Source: a virus. Taken from it: 45,366 bases of DNA. The notes beneath the pieces were generated by a model. It made no database searches. It was not told the origin of the DNA and was given only the letters and a program-made list of their open reading frames with translations. Shown here in pieces: positions 41,301 through 45,366 of the stretch (positions are counted from its first letter, which is position 1; every line of letters begins with the position of its first letter). The DNA is taken from IMG/VR virus record IMGVR_UViG_3300033144_006498, positions 1-45,366 of that record; one strand, given 5' to 3'. The position numbers were made by a program, and so were the translations under genes.

Positions 41301-41608
41301 CCCCCTATAAACCTATAGGGAATTATATACACTATCAAATAACTGGATTTGCTCCAGCTATTATTTATTCTCTGAGCGTGAACGCTTTAATTCAAAGGGG
41401 CTCAATACCTAGGTCTTTTGACCCTTTCCAAGTTTTACCTAGACAATTACCTACCTGGGTTAGTATAACCACAGCTGCTGCTGATGCCGGAACGGTGGAT
41501 AGTAGAGCAGCAACAACTTTCACAGCCAAAGATGCCGGAACAGTAGCAAGTCGGGCTTTATCAACATTCACCGCTAATGATGCTGGTGATGCAAATAGGA
41601 GTGCCTAA
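38315..41608 (+). CDS. Tail tube/stabilisation-type protein with inserted LamG domain
   Basis: 1097 aa from the ATG at 38315 (TGAGATG after the previous stop, GGTGAG ribosome site). The opening (SQWSGLNTFGPHADLKPGEF and FGGYIKTRRGSE) is typical of podovirus tail tubular/stabilisation proteins. Residues about 210-430 form a LamG-like insertion (ATEFNGSTQYLEANIP, ITMMGWVYPTV, FSGLLQELFHF). The C terminus carries three short tandem repeats (DAGTVDSRAATTFTAK, DAGTVASRALSTFTAN, DAGDANRSA). It probably builds the tail tip and may bind sugars. Confidence 0.7.
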   Translation: MKRAFTAPPKISEENIPVSQWSGLNTFGPHADLKPGEFRALANFDNFGGYIKTRRGSEILIQDLCPNENIIAHAVFDAGEVEYVVIQQSATLLSLPTGLYNYATASNPAANLTNFILYVDLSNMTSNWWAEVDTTIGAKGRAAKDSPLTQLATDWIQFDPINKTGFVRIAWVGTLGTASTQLARVYPPKAANATLAKTDPFGSNACYDPAKVEFYAPNGGNDDRSSNALTFTEIGGVVSGDSIGQNGAATEFNGSTQYLEANIPSTSKPITMMGWVYPTVIATNGVLSGVLNSDSTMQIELSRGGSGRISMSTSDPVPRSVQTNDSTPLSAWSHTAGTVGGTVISPYANGLPRAVPSGTMAGDPTIDNIKIGADATGTSRFFSGLLQELFHFSDVKTDEWIAHEYSQTTDNAAFWGTWADATADSTFRFCELSETGTWQNVLNKSDLSDYVVTDETEKVDMFVSNGKIYVFSLSGNSIFEWDSATSKFLRRKMGLPSPTIRSVVGTESGGTLAGRRVYGVELIYKNENVSPAVDLIASGPNRQVEQGSLSFAAGRLAYTDVVDLATFVVSINNVCNDGTNMESTINDNWTHLRLYRSKDLTAITNSIVTADGTIAETEITGRVDELFQVAEVTRATYLADVVAGEYAFPLDNILDDDFLFPNSPVLKDKLEIVPFANAKIGVYHRDRIWGSGVVEVPSNGVTSFELDSISSKIFYTPDTEANSQYSESMGVLNAVDCEAGDGQDMVGLYVFREDLVGIKQGKTGRIPYGDPNRGWITEDVKIGITDRAFAQFVPNIGLCAIVNDQNDFRIFGFDLQWKSNLFGLQLSRPIREIIKTFTPEDIDFIYFNGKLIISGGKGVLLVLAVEQRQGWSLYMYPLNGLSEALLTFGESTRACILNPGQPGIEIEIEDVDTDYSPVTSFTDSIAFDIITHKWQDLKGRSLIEQRYLSVVADLNTNISCQPFVNGKIWDIPFTLLPDPQDYDDEALRETEYQGFSPYKPIGNYIHYQITGFAPAIIYSLSVNALIQRGSIPRSFDPFQVLPRQLPTWVSITTAAADAGTVDSRAATTFTAKDAGTVASRALSTFTANDAGDANRSA

Positions 41609-42549
41609 TGGCCTTAAATGAATATCAGCAACACCTAGAAGATATAGATGATGCTACCATACAAACAACCATGGCTGGTAAAGAGATAGCCTGGAATAAA
41701 ACCAAAAGAAGGGGTATTTATAAACATGCCGATTTAATTACTTTTGACTATATCCCCTCTGAAGCTGTATTGGCCTCTACGGTTGTTTCTAATTCTGGAG
41801 CTAAGCTTGTAGGTGTAGATGCTTCTAGTATGGTCCTAACAGGTACAAGCGTTCAAGCTGTACTTGAAAATATAGATACTGAGCTTACAGCTAGGTTGAA
41901 AAAAAATGGGTCTACGCCTTTTACAGGCGACCAATCTCTGGGCTCAAATAGTTTAACCAATGTGGCTGGTTTAGATGGACCTTCTGGGGCTGCTATAACT
42001 GTACAAACTACCGGACCCTTTGCTAAGTTAACTTTAAAGGGAACTCAAAACACACAATTAGAGGCTACAACTGGTACTTTAACTTTGCAGGCCTTGGATG
42101 GTACTGTGAGGGTGATTAATAGTACAGGGACTCAAATAGAGGCAGCTGGCCGAAAAGTCACCATAGGAAAGGTTAAAACAATTGTAGATGAGCCCCATAA
42201 CGTAGAATTTTCGTGTCCTATAACTTTGGAAGATTGGCAGCAAATAACCCCAGCTGGTTCAACTCAAGGGTCTAGCCCTGTGGATGCAGCGGTTATCAGC
42301 GCATCTGGAATGTTTGTCACTAATCAGGCTATAACTCTACCAAAACCTATTGACTTTTCTGAGAGCCAAGCAGGTGCAATGATTATGATAAAAAACTGGG
42401 ATTCGTCTAAAACTTTGAAAGTATTCCCAGCTTTAGGTCACGACATAGACCACTACGGAACGAATAACAGTATTAGTTTATTACCAGATGAATGTGTAAC
42501 CCTTATGACAAGAAATAGCACTTTTTGGATGATTATAAGTAAATTTTAA
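41608..42549 (+). CDS. Tail fibre-like protein
   Basis: 313 aa, coupled by TAATG. The N terminus (LNEYQQHLEDIDDATIQ) is helical; the middle has repeated short strands (KLTLKGTQNTQLEATTGTL), as in trimeric beta-helix fibres; the end is a compact beta domain (MIMIKNWDSSKTLKVFPA). Likely a fibre or needle. No family assigned. Confidence 0.65.
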   Translation: MALNEYQQHLEDIDDATIQTTMAGKEIAWNKTKRRGIYKHADLITFDYIPSEAVLASTVVSNSGAKLVGVDASSMVLTGTSVQAVLENIDTELTARLKKNGSTPFTGDQSLGSNSLTNVAGLDGPSGAAITVQTTGPFAKLTLKGTQNTQLEATTGTLTLQALDGTVRVINSTGTQIEAAGRKVTIGKVKTIVDEPHNVEFSCPITLEDWQQITPAGSTQGSSPVDAAVISASGMFVTNQAITLPKPIDFSESQAGAMIMIKNWDSSKTLKVFPALGHDIDHYGTNNSISLLPDECVTLMTRNSTFWMIISKF

Positions 42550-42576
42550 ATTAACCCTCTAAAGGGAAGAAAACCT

Positions 42577-42621
42577 ATGAAACCAGCCTATTTTTGTATA
42601 TTTTACTCGTACAAAATATAG
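42577..42621 (+). CDS. 14-codon leader peptide
   Basis: MKPAYFCIFYSYKI, ATG at 42577 after AAAGGGA, TAG at 42619-42621. The peptide is aromatic-rich. The stop codon overlaps the AGGTGA ribosome site of the next gene, and the coding part spans the hairpin at 42587-42622, so its translation should open that hairpin. A leader role is inferred. Confidence 0.45.
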   Translation: MKPAYFCIFYSYKI

Positions 42622-42622
42622 G
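42587..42622 (+). promoter_or_regulatory. Hairpin covering the ribosome site of the holin-like gene
   Basis: CCTATTTTTGTA (42587-42598) pairs with TACAAAATATAGG (42610-42622) over an 11-nt loop, with one or two bulged bases on the right arm. The right arm ends inside AGGTGA, the ribosome site of the ATG at 42628. Formed, it would limit translation of that gene. Confidence 0.55.
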
Positions 42623-42627
42623 TGAAT

Positions 42628-42951
42628 ATGACAACGAATAAAGATTGGATGGAACTAAAAGATGAGATAAATGAGGTGAAATCTATGCTCAAGGAGCATC
42701 TATCCGTCGCAAACGTGGTGGATGGGAATGTTCGAGAGAAAGTGAAGGTTCTTTACACTAAATTAGACAAACTCATAACTAAGGTAGATAAAAATATTTC
42801 AACCATATCAGACCTTGTAACTAAGATAGCTGTTCTGGAAAATTCAAATAAATCAGATAAGGAAGTATGGAAAACAATAGCGACATGGGTCATGGCCCTC
42901 ACAACAGTATTTACCCTAGCGTGGTTGATGATACAAAAGTTGTGGCCCTAA
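42628..42951 (+). CDS. Holin-like / XhlA-like membrane protein
   Basis: 107 aa from the ATG at 42628 (a GTG two codons earlier is inside the hairpin). Residues 1-80 are coiled coil (MELKDEINEVKSMLKEH, TKLDKLITKVDKNIST); a single TM segment closes the protein (WVMALTTVFTLAWLMIQ). This N-coil, C-TM plan is that of XhlA-type haemolysin/holin accessory proteins. It is the best holin candidate in the genome, though no endolysin is next to it. Confidence 0.55.
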   Translation: MTTNKDWMELKDEINEVKSMLKEHLSVANVVDGNVREKVKVLYTKLDKLITKVDKNISTISDLVTKIAVLENSNKSDKEVWKTIATWVMALTTVFTLAWLMIQKLWP

Positions 42952-43307
42952 TTGATGTGGATAGCTTTTATTTAAGCCTATTCGAGGATTTTTTCGACGA
43001 TGAGCCAGCCATCATCAATTACTTTGGCGTTGGGGCCGCATTCTTAGAAATCAGCCCCGACCTAATGGCCACGTTTGATTATATCGTAATAAACCACAAC
43101 CTATTTGACATGAAAGGGATTGACTTATTAAGCCGTTGCAGACAATTCTTCAAAGGAAAAGTCTGCATAATTTCCAGTTTTGGGAGTGCTGTAACTCCTG
43201 AAGAAATGATAAAATTTGATATTTCAGGGGATTTTGAAAAACAAGACCGTGAAAGTTTACTTGACTGGTATAATGACCGAGTCCCTGAATTAGGGAGAGA
43301 AGTGTAA
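42867..43307 (+). CDS. Degenerate response-regulator receiver-like protein
   Basis: 146 aa, starting inside the previous gene (85-nt overlap; GTGs at 42921 or 42942 are alternatives). Residues about 24-135 follow the CheY-like order: VVALIDVDS (D30), FDYIVINHNLFDMKGIDLL aligning with CheY FVISDWNMPNMDGLELL, CIISSFG (S103/S104 at the Thr87 site), GDFEKQD (K125 at Lys109). The phosphoacceptor Asp57 is replaced by Asn76, so it should not be phosphorylated normally. It may mimic or trap a host signalling protein, or be a purely structural use of the fold. Confidence 0.6.
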   Translation: MENNSDMGHGPHNSIYPSVVDDTKVVALIDVDSFYLSLFEDFFDDEPAIINYFGVGAAFLEISPDLMATFDYIVINHNLFDMKGIDLLSRCRQFFKGKVCIISSFGSAVTPEEMIKFDISGDFEKQDRESLLDWYNDRVPELGREV

Positions 43308-43834
43308 TGCCCATTAATTTTGGAGAGGTTTTATTATCCAGAGAGTTGACCATACCTTTCACCACAGCCGCTATAGATGGGACTAGGTTAGGGTTTTCTG
43401 ATGACCTTGCGACAAGCGACATACGGATATATAAAGAAAATGGTACTACGGAAGGAGCTATCCAAAATGGACGGACTGTTAGTTCCAATTTTGATAGCTT
43501 AGTAGGTGTTCACACATATACTGTGGATTTAGCTGATTCCTCACAACTCGGGTTTTTTGAAGTTGGCAGTTCTTATTGGGTAGTTCTTTATCCAGCTGTT
43601 GAAACTGTGGAGGGTAGATTGCTTTCCAAAGTACTTGCAACTTTTAACATAGTCTCAGCTTTACATCCAGTTCCCATTAGGGGAATTGCTAAGGAAAAAC
43701 CCTCCAGACAAGTTTTAGAGGAAAAATTAGATGCGATAACTGTAGAATTATCTACTATTAAGAATACATTAAGGCAAAAGAGAGAGGATGAAGATGGCAG
43801 AAACAGTATTCAAGAAACCGACAATTCAAGGTAG
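43307..43834 (+). CDS. Hypothetical virion protein
   Basis: 175 aa, coupled by TAATG. A beta-rich N-terminal domain (IRIYKENGTTEGAIQNG, HTYTVDLADSSQLGFFEVG) like small phage baseplate or fibre-attachment domains is followed by a coiled coil (VLEEKLDAITVELSTIKNTL). It overlaps the next gene by 41 nt. No family recognised. Confidence 0.65.
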   Translation: MPINFGEVLLSRELTIPFTTAAIDGTRLGFSDDLATSDIRIYKENGTTEGAIQNGRTVSSNFDSLVGVHTYTVDLADSSQLGFFEVGSSYWVVLYPAVETVEGRLLSKVLATFNIVSALHPVPIRGIAKEKPSRQVLEEKLDAITVELSTIKNTLRQKREDEDGRNSIQETDNSR

Positions 43835-45366
43835 ACCTAAGAGTAAAACTCTAACTAAGAGTGGTACTTTTGCTACCAAAACTGCTCCGGCTACCAATAC
43901 GGGGATAACTACTAAAACTGCTCCTTCAGCTCAATCTGGTTTGCCTAAAATTAATACAGCAACTAATGTGATGCAAAAACCAGGGGTTACAACTCTCTCG
44001 AAGGGTGGCCTTTTACCTCAAGTTAATACAGCTAATCCAGATATAGCTCAAAAACCTATGGCCTCCACTCTCACAAAATCAGCAACTTTACCTCAAGTTA
44101 ATACAGCCCCAACAGGGCCAACTCCAGGACAGCCTATGGTTGGAGCTGGTGGGTTTGCTTATGATACCGATTTAAGGGGGCCAGTTCCTACAGACCAAGT
44201 TGTCCATGAAAAACAGGACTTCCAAAATGTTCAGAGAGATGACCATGTCTTCACTCCTGAAGAGAAACTAGAGATGGGAGGGCCAGTAGCTCACCCACCT
44301 ATAGCTGACCCTACACAAGACCCAGTGATTGAGCAAATGAAATTACGAACTCAAAGAGAAAACATGCAAAACACTCAAAAAAATAGACGTGATGCTCATG
44401 AAAGAGCTATTAGAGCTGGGTTCCAAGAGGGTTCTCCTCAGTATGAAGAAATGATGAGAAATGCTGAAACTCAAGCTAAAAATCAAAATATAGCGGCTGA
44501 TAATAAATTCAGAGAATTTGCTACAGGTCGTGAAGACCAAATCAGGTCTAGAGATTTTAGTGAAGATATGGCCACTAAAGACTTTGAATTGAGAAGACAG
44601 AGCCAGGAATTTGGTCAAGAAATGGACACCAAAGATATGGACTTCAGAGACTTTAACAACTCAATTAAATTTGTTGAGAGTGATATAGGTCGAAGCTTAT
44701 TAGCTGGTATTCAAGCTGAGGGTGGGGATTGGTCTACAGCCATGAACCAATTATACACTACAGATGCTGATGGCAAACGTGTATTGCATCCAATGCACAA
44801 AGATAAAACTAGCTCTGAGTTAATCAAAGCTAGTTTAGATGAAACCGTTAAAAATATCACAGTCAACCCAGAAGGTGCAGATGAGCCTTGGGGTGTAGCT
44901 GAGAGAGAAGCTTGGGTTAGTAATAAAGTTAATCAGATTGCAGGTCAAGGTTTACAAGGGTTAGATATAACCTCCACAGAAAATGAAAAGACAGCAGAGG
45001 ATAAATCACAATTCGAGAAAGCCTTAGAAGTTGGGGACTTTAATGATATGTCAACTCAACGGCTACAAAGAGCTATTGCTGATGATGAAAATGCCTTGGA
45101 GAAAATGGACCTACCTAGTTATGATAAATCCTCTATAAGTCAATTAAACGATGGCAATATGTGGTCAACTGACGACATGGCTAATGAGGGATTAGTTGCC
45201 GACAGGAAAGAGGGTACTGTTATAATGTATGGGGGTAGACCTCTAAGAATAACAAGCCGGGCTATCAATAAGAAAGACCCTAGTGGCTGGGCGGAAATTG
45301 GCACAATAGGCGGAGCTCAGCCCACAAAACAACTAGTACTTGGTGGTGTCTATCTAGATGAACCAG
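43794..45366 (+). CDS. Internal virion protein, N-terminal part (continues at base 1)
   Basis: ATG at 43794 (GAGGATGAAG upstream) and open to the window end; the last base is the first of a codon completed by bases 1-2, giving 685 aa with the 1-485 part. The first 110 residues hold degenerate repeats (LPKINTATNVMQKPGVTTLSKG, LPQVNTANPDIAQKPMASTL, LPQVNTAP). Then comes a long charged helix (EQMKLRTQRENMQNTQKNRR) with many Arg/Glu/Gln, and a beta-type region near the end (TVIMYGGRPLRITS). Probably an ejected or internal protein. Confidence 0.75.
   Translation, partial: MAETVFKKPTIQGRPKSKTLTKSGTFATKTAPATNTGITTKTAPSAQSGLPKINTATNVMQKPGVTTLSKGGLLPQVNTANPDIAQKPMASTLTKSATLPQVNTAPTGPTPGQPMVGAGGFAYDTDLRGPVPTDQVVHEKQDFQNVQRDDHVFTPEEKLEMGGPVAHPPIADPTQDPVIEQMKLRTQRENMQNTQKNRRDAHERAIRAGFQEGSPQYEEMMRNAETQAKNQNIAADNKFREFATGREDQIRSRDFSEDMATKDFELRRQSQEFGQEMDTKDMDFRDFNNSIKFVESDIGRSLLAGIQAEGGDWSTAMNQLYTTDADGKRVLHPMHKDKTSSELIKASLDETVKNITVNPEGADEPWGVAEREAWVSNKVNQIAGQGLQGLDITSTENEKTAEDKSQFEKALEVGDFNDMSTQRLQRAIADDENALEKMDLPSYDKSSISQLNDGNMWSTDDMANEGLVADRKEGTVIMYGGRPLRITSRAINKKDPSGWAEIGTIGGAQPTKQLVLGGVYLDEP

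Noticed and set aside
1-45366. CRISPR arrays, insertion sequences, integrase or attachment sites
   Set aside because: No regular repeat-spacer pattern, transposase, integrase or att-like repeat was seen.

Overview
The window looks like the whole genome of a lytic-type, podovirus-like bacteriophage. It is AT-rich, with almost no non-coding space and genes that often overlap by 1 or 4 bases. The two ends fit together: the frame opened by the ATG at 43794 runs off the right end, re-enters at base 1 without a stop and closes at 485. This gives 2058 nt, exactly 686 codons, so the molecule appears circular or circularly permuted and opened inside a virion-protein gene. Three or more small lipoproteins with clear lipoboxes point to a Gram-negative (diderm) host. 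Strong AGGAG-type ribosome sites and sigma70-like promoters (TTGACA-N17-TATATT and relatives) point to transcription by the host RNA polymerase. I see no phage RNA polymerase, integrase, CI-like repressor module, methylase or CRISPR array.

Layout. (1) 28828-45366 joined to 1-6246, + strand: packaging and virion genes. In order: large terminase, a GroES-like co-chaperonin, a small HTH protein, portal, scaffold-like protein, an N4 gp56-type major capsid protein, connector/tail proteins, fibre, a possible holin-like membrane protein, a degenerate receiver-domain protein, and internal virion proteins ending with a 1570-aa protein that carries an N-terminal phage lysozyme domain. A hairpin terminator at 6247 ends the block. 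(2) 6301-21387, - strand: the early and replication block, led by a promoter/operator at 21425-21458. It holds a VirE-type ATPase/helicase, a family A DNA polymerase with 3'-5' exonuclease, a putative ssDNA-binding protein, a FEN-type 5'-3' exonuclease and an SNF2-like helicase. Scattered among these are many microproteins: lipoproteins, single-TM proteins and ribbon-helix-helix-like proteins. A tRNA-like gene and a chain of tiny ORFs lie near its distal end. (3) 21717-23933, + strand: a DUF1064 nuclease, small proteins, the small terminase subunit, tRNA-Gln(UUG) and a 185-nt interrupted tRNA-Leu-like RNA. (4) 23938-28708, - strand: a receptor-binding/fibre cassette with two paralogous LamG proteins, inverted between the small and large terminase genes.

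How it works together: the leftward operon makes replication proteins and a set of membrane microproteins. The rightward operons build P22/N4-like short-tailed particles, with a phage co-chaperonin probably assisting capsid folding. No free endolysin could be recognised; the only lytic domain seen is the virion-associated one. The most unusual items are the tRNA-Leu-like RNA whose T loop appears split by 56 nt, a receiver-like protein with Asn in place of the phosphoacceptor Asp, a 14-codon leader ORF inside a hairpin that covers the ribosome site of the holin-like gene, an ORF with no ATG/GTG/TTG start, and interleaved inverted repeats over a promoter.
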